A stretch of DNA of 64,000 bases from Triparma columacea (taxonomy: Eukaryota > Sar > Bolidophyceae > Parmales > Triparmaceae): contig BRYA01000062.1 in NCBI GenBank assembly GCA_030267965.1, positions 48,709-112,708 on the forward strand, in the 5' to 3' direction. The translations under genes were made by a program, and so were the position numbers. Positions 21,342-32,663 of this stretch are shown piece after piece. A model generated the notes under the pieces. That model made no database searches, was not told the DNA's origin, and saw nothing but the letters and a program-made list of their open reading frames with translations. Each line of letters opens with the position of its first letter. Position 1 is the first letter of the stretch.

Positions 21342-23429
21342 CTACTTTCTGCCGCCCCTCCTACCATCTTTGACGGCCTTCAAAGTTTCAGCGTCAATCT
21401 TTGCAACCTCAACACTGCTGACTTTCTTCCTCTTGCGCTTCTTCGTCCTTACCCCCCCTACCACGTCCCCCCTCCCCTCCGTCATGTCCATTAGCACCTC
21501 CGACGTCACGCCCTTACTCACAAGTGAGTTGGAACCCGGGGGCACGCTGGGAAACTTTGCCTTGCCCTTGCCCTCGTCGTCGTCCTCCTCCTCCTCCTCC
21601 CCTCTCCCCCCCCCCCCGCTGCTGGAAGAAAACTTCGCAGCAATAGAAGACCGCGATTTCTTGCTGTCCCCTTCGTCCTCCATGTCCCTATCGTCACCCC
21701 CCACCCTCTCCGTCCTCCCAACCATGGCGGAACTGGCAGCGGCGATGGCCGCAATGCCTTCGTCCCCCTCCTGGCACTTCAAATCATACCACGTCCTGAC
21801 TCTCCGCTGCTCTTCAAGCTCGACCTGCGCCATCGCGACAGCTATGCAGAGTAAGTTGTCGCTAGTAGCCCTCTTCGTCGCGAATTTTGGGGAGAGGAAA
21901 TTCGTGATTTGTGAAGAGAGGGTGCAACTGCACTTCGTTTGTTCTCCAAAGAATAAAGCGCTCCCAACAGCGCTCCCAACAGCCCCGCTCGCACTATCCT
22001 CCCCTCCAGCGACCTCCACCCCGTCCGCCTCGTCACTCAAATAATCCTGCAGTATCTCGAGGCTGCTCCTGACAACAATCTGCGCTGGCCACCAGGGCCG
22101 GTCTTTCGCTTTCCCCCAAACCACAGCACACGTCACAGCCACAGCGTGCTCTTCAAGCACGATCCACCTGTGAACTGGCACCTTCCTCCGAGCCGTCCCG
22201 GACCTAAACCTGACCAAGAACTCGAGGTTTTCGTGCCCACCCACGCCGTAAAAAGTCTCAGGGGGTTGACTATTATTCACAACGTCCTCACGCGAAAGGG
22301 ACTTCTTTTGATTGGTCGAGGCGACGTAGGGACGTGCGTGCCTCCTGTGGCTAATGATCCTCCCCACATGGTACGTGTTGTCGTTTGGGCAATAAAGCCT
22401 CACAGACTGCCCGAGGAGGGGGTTGTCTTGTTTAGGAGCAGAAGGTCGCTTCTTTTTGGAGAAGGGAGAGGCGACGATGCTAGCGTCATCGTGATCTTCG
22501 TCTTGATCTTCATTCCCGTCTGCGTGCTTACCACCGTCACCATCATCCTCATTGTCCTCCTCCCCTAGGCTCCCCGCAAGGTCCTCCAAGGCCCTCTCCC
22601 TGCGGAGCGTGAACGAGCCAATCTCACTCTCGAACTTGCCTCCCTTACCGAACTCAGCCATGCACTTTTCAACATCCTTAGTCCCAAAGCCCGCACCCTT
22701 GAGGGCCTTCTTCGCCTTGGCCATTACAAAGGCCTCGCTAGAGCCGCACACGCTCTTGTTCGATTCACAATCGTAGAAGAAGTCGTTGAGGCCCTTGCTC
22801 GCCCCCATGGGGCAACAGTCGAAGCAGAAAAACTCAGACTCCGGAATGGCCTCAAGGTTGGCGCACTTGAGATGATACTCCCTGGTGCAGAAGTTGCCAT
22901 CACACAGCACCGTCGGCTCGTCCAGCTCCGTGCACTCCTCGTCGCGTGCCCCATTGCAGCCAGCGCACCTCCCAGGCGTGTTGTACTTGATAAGTTGACC
23001 TTGCCCGTCCCTCCACAGCCCGCTTACGTACTCCCTACCCACGGGGGCGCAGGAGGAAAAATTCTGCATGGCGTGCAGGGGAATATCACCGTTTTGGTCC
23101 GACTTCCCCTGCTTTGACAGCAGCACTCGACACTTCCTATGGACACAGGACTGACGCATTGTCCCAGGACCCCCATTCTTTTTCATATTCAAACATTGAG
23201 GACACGCACCGCATTCATCTGCAAGACAGCCCTAGTAAGTCAGTTTTAGGCAACAAAAAGTGTTAAAATGGTGTTAAAATGGTGTTATAATGGAGATAAG
23301 CGGTCTTCCCACCGAGCGGCAGCCCAGTCATTTCTTCCCTAACCCATCCCTAACCCATCTTCTCATGCTTACCTTGCATACGCCGCATCTTATATTGCGT
23401 TGTATTCCACTACCGCCACCTCTCGCCAT
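21342..23429 (-). CDS. CXXC zinc finger - PHD finger - PWWP chromatin protein
   Basis: Exons 23429-23373 and 23231-21342 (phase 0, 648 residues). The intron splits the CXXC domain: exon 1 ends RCGVCK and exon 2 begins GCLADECGACPQC, followed by MKKNGGPG and SCVHRKC, giving the CXXC consensus with KNGGPG in place of KFGGPG. A PHD-type Cys4-His-Cys3 finger spans about 108-158 (CAGC...CDGNFC...YHLKC...CFDC). An acidic stretch and basic SKKKRPSAPK follow, then a Tudor-like strand set (about 300-378) and a PWWP motif (RPWWP, 398-402). A Ser/Gly/Glu/Asp-rich tail ends in a basic nuclear signal (KKRKRKK). CXXC fingers bind unmethylated CpG, PHD and PWWP read histone tails; a role at CpG-rich promoters is inferred. 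Confidence 0.85.
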
Positions 23430-23557
23430 GGAACACCAATTTTGATTCTTTAATAGAGAAGCTCTTCAGATTTTCTCCCCCATTTTGGACGTTATATGCA
23501 GTTATATGCAGCTTACCGTAATTCCTCTCTCACATCAAGTCATCTAATAATCGATAA

Positions 23558-24811
23558 ATGCCCATGTCATATGCATTACTACGGCTCTCCTCCCTCATCT
23601 TCCTTATTGTCAACTTCTATGAGATCAAGTCAGATATAATCAGCGAGGAGACTCCTCGAGTTTTCAATAGACCGCGATATCCATCTCTTGCACAAATTAT
23701 CATCAGTGAGCCCTCTCTATTGTCTCCCAACCTTTCAGTGCTGGAGTCGATTCAAAATTGTTTCACATTGCTGTCAACTGCTGTTCGGGTCATTCATGAC
23801 AACTCATTCGTGGACTATGGGCACCTCATGGATGTGCGACGGATGTACGACCGTTGCGTGCGCGGCATACCATTCAGCGAGTACGTTTCCGAGTCCTCCT
23901 CTCCTTCTGACACTCACACACTAATTGAGGACTACTTCCTCTCCAAGAGACAGCGCATGGAAAGCCTTTTGCCCTCGTACGAGGAGCATTGTAAGAAAAG
24001 TATAAACAATGAAAGTGGACTTATAGAATTGGTTTCGTTGGAGCGAGGATCTCCCACGGATCCTCACAAGAAGGGGAACTTCTATTTAACCTCTGTCCAT
24101 CACTTGGAGCACCACGCTGACCAGCTTGAGTACCTGGTTAAACTTGGCGAACTACCGCCACCTTTCTTGGATATTACCTACAACATTCGGTGGAAGGTTA
24201 TCCCAGAGATGTTGAAGGCTGTGGGGGGAGATGGATGTATTTACGACGTTTCCACAAGATCCCATTCCACAGGTTGTCACCCTGACTTCCGGCGATCCAC
24301 CTTCCTCCTGAACCCGTGGATGACGGATATCATGCAGGGAACCTTCAACACTCTCATTCATATGCCTTCACCCCTCCCCCTTCGGTCCACGAATCCCTTT
24401 TGCCTCAATCCTAAGCTTGATTTTGAAGAAATTCAGCAGGCCTACCTCGCGGGGAAGGTCCTCGGTGAGGATGGACAAAGTTGTAACAATTGTATCCCTA
24501 ATTGAAACTCACTCCTAGTCTTCGTACTTCACTCGCAACAGTTATCGACAACCTTCTTACTCCTGATTGCCTCTCCGAGCTGAGGAGGTTGGCTCTCGAG
24601 GGGACGATATTTTACGATGGCAAGAAATCGTACGTAGGCGCATACATCGATCAGGGTATGGGGGAGTCACCCTGGCTCCTCCAGCTGTCAGAAGAATGGC
24701 GAGCAAGGTTTCCGAAAATATTGAATTTTCCGCTTTCCACGTCGTGGTTTTACAAGTATGACTCAGTTTCCTCGGAGGCTGGCGGGATTGGTATTCACGC
24801 AGGTGAGGTAA

Positions 24812-24905
<94 letters not shown>

Positions 24906-25375
24906 GCGAAACTCGATCCCCAGCTAACCCTCCCCTCCACATCTCCTCGCCTTGCTCATCTTCAGATCAAGCCATCGTGAACATTAATATCTGGATTACC
25001 CCAGACGACGCCAACTTGGACCCTGATTCAGGAGGACTCATCGTCTACGACACTGCCCCCCCGGTCGAGGAAGTTTTCGGGTCTGATTTTGCCAAGTGGA
25101 ATAATGAGAGGTTTGAGGGCGACAGAATGGATTGGTTGAACGCCAACGAAGCGAAGCATATCAATATCCCTTATAGGTGCAACAGGGCGGTAGTTTTCGA
25201 CTCCCGAAGGTTGCATAAAACCGACACCTACACCTTCAAAAAAGAGTACGAGATGAGGAGAATTAACTTGACCCTCCTTTTCGGCATGGTAGATGACGTT
25301 GGAGAGGACATTGGAAGTAAAAGAGGCGACAACGGCAAGTTCCCCAACGAGGCGAGTATTCACACCGCTACATAG
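23558..25375 (+). CDS. 2-oxoglutarate/Fe(II)-dependent oxygenase with membrane-anchor N-terminus
   Basis: Three exons are proposed: 23558-24464, 24542-24802 and 24966-25375 (525 residues; junctions phase 1). The N-terminus has a hydrophobic segment (LLRLSSLIFLIVNFY), a signal anchor or signal peptide. Residues 30-300 are helical and may be TPR-like. The oxygenase core begins at VIDNLLTPDCLSELR. The iron ligands are His388-Ala-Asp390 (GIHAD) and His473 (SRRLHKTD); RRINLTLLFG provides the 2OG-binding Arg. The second intron falls between the His and Asp codons and contains a long (GA)n tract. The family resembles prolyl-hydroxylase-like proteins widespread in algae; the substrate is unknown. Confidence 0.8.
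24814..24901. repeat. (GA)n microsatellite in an intron
   Basis: An almost perfect GA run of about 88 bp, with one GC interruption near 24856, lies directly after the donor of the second intron of the 2OG oxygenase. It is open in frame (Arg-Glu repeats), so intron retention would add a long charged repeat between the catalytic His and Asp. Confidence 0.95.
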
Positions 25376-25440
25376 AACCGCTAATAGAAATAAAGATGGC
25401 GTAGATTTTGATGTCACAACGGCTTTTTTTGTGACCACAG

Positions 25441-28400
25441 TCACTCCTTGCCCTCCTCAACAAACTCTTCGAAGCTATCGTCCTCATAGTAATCGGTAAT
25501 TTCTTCCCCCCCCCCCCTCTCCTCCTCTTCCTCCCCCTCTGTCTCTTCATCATCCACTCCATGACCCCTCGGCGTTCCAAAGACGCCCGTTTTGATTTCT
25601 TCCCCAGCCACCGCCCTGGCCAGGTTCCTCTCCGCCTCGACGAGACCCGCCTCCAAAGCGAGGAGCCGCTGGACGTTGAAAACTGCACTGCACGCCTCTA
25701 AAACCCCACCGCAGCGCTCCACGATGTCGTCTTGCATGGACTCAACTGCAAGGTGCATTTCTTCCGTTTTCTCCTCCGAGTGGTTGCTGTCCGGCATCAT
25801 ACTCCCCTCCTCGTCAATGAACCTTTCCTTGAACAAGGTATGAAGCTCGTCAAAGGCGGTCCCAAGCATTTTCCTGCACTGTTTTCTTGCTCTCGACACT
25901 AGCTTGTCAAGGTCCGACACGTACTTCTGCATGTTGCCTATCAGCTCGATCCTTGTTGGCTGGGGCGTCAAGACTCTGGCGCCTTCCACCGAATTCAAGT
26001 TGTGCTCGTCTTCGCTGCCAATCGTGGCATCCATGTCCTCCTCCCCTCCAGCCACCTCTTCATCTTCATCATCGAAATCGTCAATGAGAGGTTCCATGAC
26101 CTCGTAAAGCGGATGGTTATTGTCGTCAACTATTTGGACCGAACCGTCCGGCGGCAAAGAGGCCTCGTAATCACCAGAATAAAAAAGATCCAGGTCGTCT
26201 TGGCGTTGTTCTTTGGGAACGGCCTTCTCTTCCCCACCCGCCTCACCGACACAGTGATCATCATCATCATCATCATCATCATCAATCACGGTCCACTGCA
26301 CCTCCCCGCCATTACCATCGTCACCCGGATCAGTGTGGTCGTCGCATTCATTAGCGTTATCACCCGGGTCAGTATAATCGTCGTCTTCATCGTTGCCATC
26401 GCCGCCACCAACGCCGCCACCATAACTGGACTTCGGGACGGCCGCAAAATCATTTTCAACAACATCCTCACCCTCTGCATCCTCTCCGTTGACAGTCGAC
26501 GGGAGCGACGCGTCCTTGGCATCGAAGTCCTCGCTAGGGTGCAAAGCAGCTAGCTTAGACTCCGAAAGGAAGTCGTCTTCAACTTGTTGGTCAACTCTTT
26601 TATGTCTAGGCAAAGGCTTTGCGGGGGCGGGTTTCACCCTAACAACCCCCACCTTAGACTGCCTAGGTGGGGGGGGGGCTTGGGCTTCGTGAAGGTCGGT
26701 AGTAGAAGGATGTCCATTCACAGTCATGAGGTCACCCAAGTTTGCGTTGTCTCCGGTTCCTCCTGACAACTTGTGCTCCGCCTGTTGTTGATGAGAATAC
26801 TGAGCCTTGGCGTAAGAAGATCGATTCGAAGTCGGCTTCATGTAGGCATTGCTACGGCCGGAGGGCTTGGCTTCCATCTTCTGGTGCCGTGTTTGGGCGA
26901 TCGTGCTGACATTGCGCTGCCCCCCCCTTACCCTATTTCCACGTATACCGGTCGCGTTCCCCTTTCTAGGAATGACCTCTAGCGGCTTTCCGGCCCCAAC
27001 CTTCACAGCTCCGATGCCATTAACGCTGAAACTGCTAGGAGCCACGGCAGCGTTCTTCGACGGAGTGTTGCTCTCGTATTGGTTGTTCCTTGAGGGGGCC
27101 CCGGTTACAATTCTCTTTCGATCATACTTGTTCGGGGTCGGCGGCTTTGGATTGAGGGCCTTGGGAGTAGCCGGTGATCTAGAGTGGGCGTGGGCCTTGT
27201 TTCCGCCTTTGTTCAAGTTCTTCACCTTGGGAGTGTCGGTAGGAGTTGGGGAGGTGGCGGAGGAGGGTGTCGGTTGCTGGTTTGCTTGAAGGGTCTTCGA
27301 CGGACGCGAATGAAGGGCGGTGGTTGTGGTTGGAGGCTTCTCTTGCTCGGGATGAAGCACCTCCGCACCGTTGACTTTCTTCACTCTCACAATATTCTCC
27401 GGAAGTTCTAATTCGTGCTGGTGGATCATGTCCTGGACGTAACTCAGCGAGAGGAGGTCGGAAATGGAGGGCCTCTTGGCGCAGTCATGCGTGAGGCACA
27501 TTGACACAATCTTCTTAAGGTTTTCGTCGGCGGGGTGATCGTCCGAAATGGGAGTGAACTTGCCCTTGATGATCTTTAAAATAAGGGCGCACTGGTTGCG
27601 AGCCTCGAAGGGGTGATTGAACGTAAGGCATTCGTAGAGTATGACGCCAAGGGCCCATACGTCGGACTTGTCATTATATGGCTTGTCCTCGCAAAGCTCT
27701 GGAGACAGGTAGTAAGGGGTCCCCACCACGGTGTTAGCAAATGCGGTGCTCGTGCCCAGCAGCTTCGCCACCCCTAAGTCTCCGATCTTCACAAAGTAGC
27801 GCGGCCCCGTGTCAGGATCCGGATTGGCGGTGAGGAACACGTTTGCAGTTTTCATGTCCCTAGGGAAGCGCGAAAGGGGAGGTAAGAGGTGAGAAGGAGG
27901 GAAAACAAAGTACTCTGTTAGCGTTCAGGTATTACCTCATCACTCCACGGGCGCGCTCCCCCCCTATTCTCACCTGTGCAGCACCTTCTGGCAGTGAATG
28001 TCATAAAGGCCAAGCATCATCTGAAGCATCAAGGACCAGCAACGATTTGACTCGAGATGAGTGTCCTTCTAAGGGGGGGGGGTTAGGGAGGCGGCGGGTC
28101 AGAGGTGTCTTGGTGTAGGTAGAGGATGAAGAGGAGATGAAGAGGAGGATGTAAAGGAGGAGGATGAAAAAGATTTACTCACCTTGGACTTCCGCCGCTT
28201 CAGCAAACCCTTCAAATCCCCACGATTACAGTATTCCATTACAATATACAGAGTCTCATTCTCCACGAACGAGTCAAAGTACTTCACAACATAGAGAGAC
28301 TGTATCGAGGCAAGCAACTTCACCTCATTTATAGCCTCAAGCTGTTCAGCATGAGTCAACTCGCCAATTTTGATAGTCTTTATGACATAAGAGAGTCCAT

Positions 28401-28575
28401 CTTTTAGCCGATGAGCCCGATACACAGTCCCAAAAGACCCAGAACCCAATTTACCCTGCCGAACGACCAAGAGAGGGGGGGGGTGGGTTAGTCAAGGCCA
28501 TCAAAGACAGGAAACGTAGACGGTACGATAGCTCACCTCAACCTTGAAGTCCGAGAGTGTAGAACGTGCCGCCAT
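25441..28575 (-). CDS. NIMA-related (NEK) serine/threonine protein kinase
   Basis: Four exons are proposed: 28575-28537, 28455-28183, 28068-27974 and 27859-25441 (941 residues). The kinase domain spans about 13-275. The Gly loop is GKLGSGSFGTVYRA, with Lys39 in VIKTIKI. HRD (135-137) is created by a splice junction (VLHR|DMKTANVF). The magnesium motif is DLG (163-165, KIGDLGVAKLL) rather than DFG, as in NEK6/7 and several algal NEKs; PYYLSPELCE and SDVWALGVILYE follow. The 650-residue tail is disordered and basic, then acidic, with eight consecutive Asp from an ATC repeat (26262-26285), and ends in a short coiled coil. NEKs act in mitosis, centrosomes and flagella. Confidence 0.88.
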
Positions 28576-28848
28576 GCAGTTCACGGCCGGTCTATTTAAG
28601 GGGTAGGGGTGGTTAAAATTCTAAATAAAATCCGATTTTCGGATTGTGGACTTGTTGTTGTCCACACCCCAAATTGTCAAAAACAGGTGAACGAATGGCC
28701 AGAGGATTTTACGATGTAGTGCGCTTCAGCGGCGTGCGAAGATAGCGAAATGCAAAGATTCAAATGTCGCGAAAGTGTCCATAGACCAGTTTCTGACACC
28801 CCCCCGACGTCTACGATCACGCTCTCTCTTCATTCTCAGCTAAATCTA

Positions 28849-30340
28849 ATGGCACCCTCATCTTCCCCTACTCTCGGCGAGCTAGTCGTACCAAAGAACA
28901 TTCCCCCTCTTTTGTCGTTCCTGCTGATGACCCTGAGGCTTCACTTTCATGTTGGTGTGAAGACTGGACCCAATCTCAGTCTGTCTATTCAGGGTTCCTC
29001 GTCTGAGTTGACTGACTACTACACTGTGTTGGCTACACTCCAGAAAATGTTCGTAAGTACCGTCGCCGTCGCCAGCCAGGCTGTGCAGGGTGTGGAGGGG
29101 GGATTGGTAAAGGAGAAGGGCTTGGGGAAGAAGGAGCTCGCTGCCTTGATTTCGAGGTGCGGGGAGAACCAAAGCTTCATTAACGGTACTCCCTGTATCA
29201 GTCTGGGCGACCTGTATGTCTACTTTTCGTTGAAGGGGGACGAGAAATTTGAGGGTGACTGGTTCAGGTGAGAATGGGCAGAGGAATATGTAGGGAGGAG
29301 CGCAGCTATGGCATTAAGGGGGTTAGGGTAGAACGGAAACCCGCCACATAAATACGTCGCATGAATACGCCCACGAATACTCCACAAGAATACGTCACAC
29401 GAATCTGTTTCACAATGAATCTGTCTCACTGACGTCAACCCTTTCATGATTCATTCGCTGCGCGTTTTACAGCCGCTGGCACTCATGTGTGGCGTCCTTT
29501 GTGGCGGAGTCTGTCAACGACCCTGTTGGCTTCTCTGATGTCGGACTGATCGGCAAAGTTGAGACTCAAAGTCTCAATGGAGCCAAGACTGCCGATCCGG
29601 TTTTTGTTGAGTTGGCAAGTGCTAACGTTGTCGTTGGAAGTGGGGGAGACAGCCAGGGTAAGGAGGGCGGAGACAAGAAGGCTGGCGGAAAGGCAGTCGT
29701 TGGAGCCGGCGGAGGCATGAGCGAGGAGGAGAAGAAGGCCGCAAGGGAGAAGAGGGAGGCTGCCAAGGCTGCCAAGGCGGCCAAGAAACCACCCAAGGAG
29801 AAGGCTGCCGCCGCTGCTGCACCTACGGCAGACGGCCCCACCGTGGGAGCCCTTGAAATCCGTGTCGGCAAGCTCGTCAAGGTGTGGCCACATGAGACCG
29901 CAGACAAGCTCTTTTGCGAGGACATCGACCTCGGGCCAGAGCTCGGAATCAGACAGATCGCTAGCGGTCTCAGGCCTTTTTATAAGCAGGAAGATATGGA
30001 GGGCAAGCTCGTCATGGTGCTTTGCAACCTCAAGAAGCGGAATCTTGTCGGCTTCCCTAGCCACGGGATGGTTATGTGCGCCTCGAACGACGACCACACT
30101 GACGTTGAGTTGGTGATCCCTCCCGAGGGTGTCCCTCTGGGGGAGAGGATCATCTGCGCTGGCTTCGACACGCCCCCAGAGCCTGAGAACAAGGTCGCAA
30201 AAAAGAAGATCTTCGAGAAGATTGCCCCCGAGCTGGTAACGGACAACAACGGCGTGCCTACCTACAAGGGCGTCCAGTTCATGACCACTAAGGGGCCTTG
30301 TGTGGCCGAGAAGAAGATGAAGGGCGGCCATGTTGCGTAA
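28849..30340 (+). CDS. AIMP1/Arc1p-like protein with C-terminal EMAP-II tRNA-binding domain
   Basis: Exons 28849-29267 and 29473-30340 (phase 2, 428 residues). I prefer ATG 28849 (MAPSSSPTLGEL); the frame is open back to ATG 28750. The N-terminal 150 residues look like an all-helical, perhaps GST-C-like, domain. A Lys/Ala-rich linker (SEEEKKAAREKREAAKA) follows, then the OB-fold EMAP-II domain from about 267: LEIRVGKLVKVWPHETADKL, IRQIASGLRPFY, VMVLCNLKKRNLVGFPSHGM and the C-terminal pseudo-dimer part. Such proteins hold aminoacyl-tRNA synthetases together and deliver tRNA. No synthetase catalytic domain is attached. It is divergent from the NEK kinase. Confidence 0.88.
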
Positions 30341-30491
30341 TTTGGATTTGAAGTTTAGCAGAAATAAAGTAGTCACATTGCAAGGTGAAGGAACATTTGC
30401 TTGTTGTTTTACTTTTTCTTCTTGTAGCCCCCCCCACCTCCCCCCCCCACCCCCCCCCCCCCACCTTCAATATCTTCGGTCGCTCCGCCTT

Positions 30492-31714
30492 TTAGATCAA
30501 AGGAGGGCAGATGCCAGTAGCCCCGCAACCAATCACATCCCTGCATGCGAGCGTTTCAAGTTCCTCAAACTCAACGTCACCAACGAGGCCATGCATTCTG
30601 GGCATCTGTACCGGATCGGGGCCGACACTCCCTGTGATGTAAACATCCGTGGTGGAAGTGCACAACTCTTCTGCCTTCAAGCTGCAGGAAGCGCAATCAG
30701 ACTTGATGCTATCATACATCAAGGACCAATCTGAAGAACTAGCTTCAAAGAATCCAACCACATCGACACTTCCAGGATTGTCTTTCCAATCCCAGGTCGA
30801 CTTCTTCACCTTATTGCCGTACCCATCCCTATATGGTTCGTTGCTCCAGTCATCGTACCATTTATGACAATCTGTGTTTAAAACACACGTCATTCTCGGG
30901 TTCGCCCCTACACCCCCTTGCCCAGAGCCGAGCTTAACCCCATCCGTCTTCAAATGTGCGGGGTAGTACACCTGGAACTTGGCATCCGCCGAGATTGCAT
31001 ACATCATGTTGTAGTTTGTGCAGAGAAGAGGCACATTCATCTTGAACTGTGATGAGCGAAGCGAATCGCAAAAGGTGGCGCAAATGAGTTATAATTCGGC
31101 ATCTTTGTTTTGCGGCCAACAAAGATCGTCATCGCGATGTTCTTTCCCTTCTATGTCCACGTTCTCACCTTTAGAGTTTTCTCCAGGACGTCCAAAGAGA
31201 ACTCGTACGAATACTCATCGTAATGGATCGAACGCTTGTCGACTTGGCCCTTCAATTTCTCCTCGTAGACCCAAACGTCCACCGGGTACGGCGCGAAGAG
31301 GACCACGTTGAGGATGAACAGGATGAGGGTGAAGGGCAGGCAGCAGCGCTTCATGCAGAGGCTGCGGTGCGAGAAGCAACAGAGGCACCTGTCGTACTTG
31401 CAACACGGACTTAGACAGCAGCACTTGTCATAACAGGGACAGTCCTCCTTAGGAACGTCATTCTCTTTCAGATAAGTTGAGTTGCCGCAGAGGACACTGA
31501 GGAAGTCATTGGGTTTTGGGGCCTGTGTGCCATAAGCACTGCTGCGATTGGGAGGAAAAGTAGTCGGACCCACAAAAAGGCCAGAAAGAAATACAAAAGA
31601 GGGTTAGGGTGAGATATAGTGGAAGATAATCAACCAGGAGAGTTGTGTGTGGATATCGTACCTAGAGGACTCATTTCCAATGCCCATTGGCTCCATATCT
31701 CCTTTCTTTGTCAT
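30492..31714 (-). CDS. single-span membrane protein with Cys-rich cytosolic head and LEA2-like ectodomain
   Basis: Exons 31714-31662, 31541-31169 and 31046-30492 (326 residues; donors GTACGA and GTGAGA; frame exact). The N-terminus MTKKGDMEPMGIGNESS joins SSAYGTQAP. Residues 40-85 contain 14 or more cysteines (CPCYDKCCCLSPCCKYDRC) that could be palmitoylated or bind metal. A transmembrane segment follows (LPFTLILFILNVVLFAPYPV). The remainder begins with beta strands and a P-x-x-x-x-N-Y-x-M-x-Y pattern (MNVPLLCTNYNMMYAI, KFQVYYPAH), which resembles LEA type 2 / NDR1-like domains. Function is unknown. Its first exon is antisense to sequence just upstream of the next gene. Confidence 0.65.
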
Positions 31715-31792
31715 GATTCACTCGGACGTTTCAATGTGAAAACAGATCAAGGGTTAAACTTGCGTTTCTCGTTCGATAAAGAATCTTTGAGA

Positions 31793-32548
31793 ATGTTGCC
31801 AAAAATTCGGGCAAACCTTCGACAACAACTCCCGCAACCTCTTTCTGCTGCAGGTGCTCCAATTTGCCTTCAACCCAAAATTATAGGCACTTCTATGTCG
31901 AGTATCACCACCTTATCACCTTTCCGCGCTGAATTCAACACAGATATAGACAAGAACGAGAGAATATGTTCGGATATTCGCTCCTTTGTTCTAACTTTGG
32001 AGAAACTTCCGAAGTTCGACAAGCATAGGAACTCAGTAAGGGAAAAGATCTGGTTGACGAACATCCTTCCCTTCTTGGCGATGGAATCTTGCCCGTGGGT
32101 AGCTGATCAAGCGACGGAAAGGGCACAGACCCGGATCGAGGTCGATTCTGAGGTTGAGATGGGCGATGAATTTTGTCGAGGGGAGAAACATCAGGTTTTG
32201 GAGCCGGCAAAGGAGTTCTCAAGCACCTTAAATATCCTCGGGGAGCCCAATTCTCACCCGTCGAGTACATGGGAGAGGATGTCCATCACCGGAGGGGTAG
32301 AGTTTGGCAAAATCTATGTGGAGTTTACTCTCAGAGCCCTTGCGAGGCGTGAGGAGAATGAGGAGAACAGGATCAAGAGGGAGCAGTTGAGCAGTGGACT
32401 GAGATGCAAACTGGCCAGGAAGAACAAGGAGCTAGAGGAGGAAACGAAGGGCAGGGACATGGACCAGAGGAGGGGCTTTGTTGTGGCTTTCGGCTCCCCC
32501 CAAAGGAGGGGGAGGGGGAGGAACCCTATCAAGACCATTGGATATTAG
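31793..32548 (+). CDS. hypothetical protein with charged helical C-terminus
   Basis: The frame is open from 31619 but begins there only with GTG just after a stop, and 31662-31714 is exon 1 of the opposite-strand gene. ATG 31793 is therefore the simplest start (251 residues). The middle (IRSFVLTLEKLPKFDKHRN) is helical and the last 80 residues form a charged helix (RREENEENRIKREQ, KNKELEEETK) ending in an Arg-Gly-rich tail (RRGRGRN). I do not recognise the family. Strand, frame length and codon use suggest it is real but the 5' end could involve another exon. Confidence 0.45.
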   Translation: MLPKIRANLRQQLPQPLSAAGAPICLQPKIIGTSMSSITTLSPFRAEFNTDIDKNERICSDIRSFVLTLEKLPKFDKHRNSVREKIWLTNILPFLAMESCPWVADQATERAQTRIEVDSEVEMGDEFCRGEKHQVLEPAKEFSSTLNILGEPNSHPSSTWERMSITGGVEFGKIYVEFTLRALARREENEENRIKREQLSSGLRCKLARKNKELEEETKGRDMDQRRGFVVAFGSPQRRGRGRNPIKTIGY

Positions 32549-32663
32549 AGGAGGGGGATGGAGGATGGTAGGGGAGCACCTTTTGACTCTCTTTACACAA
32601 AAACATCTATACGACGACAACAAGCTAGATAGCGAAAAGAAACAATTCATTATTTATGTCCCT

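Noticed and set aside
31598..31612. GGGTTAGGG as interstitial telomeric repeat
   Set aside because: Single unit only; similar motifs arise in pyrimidine tracts of introns on the other strand.
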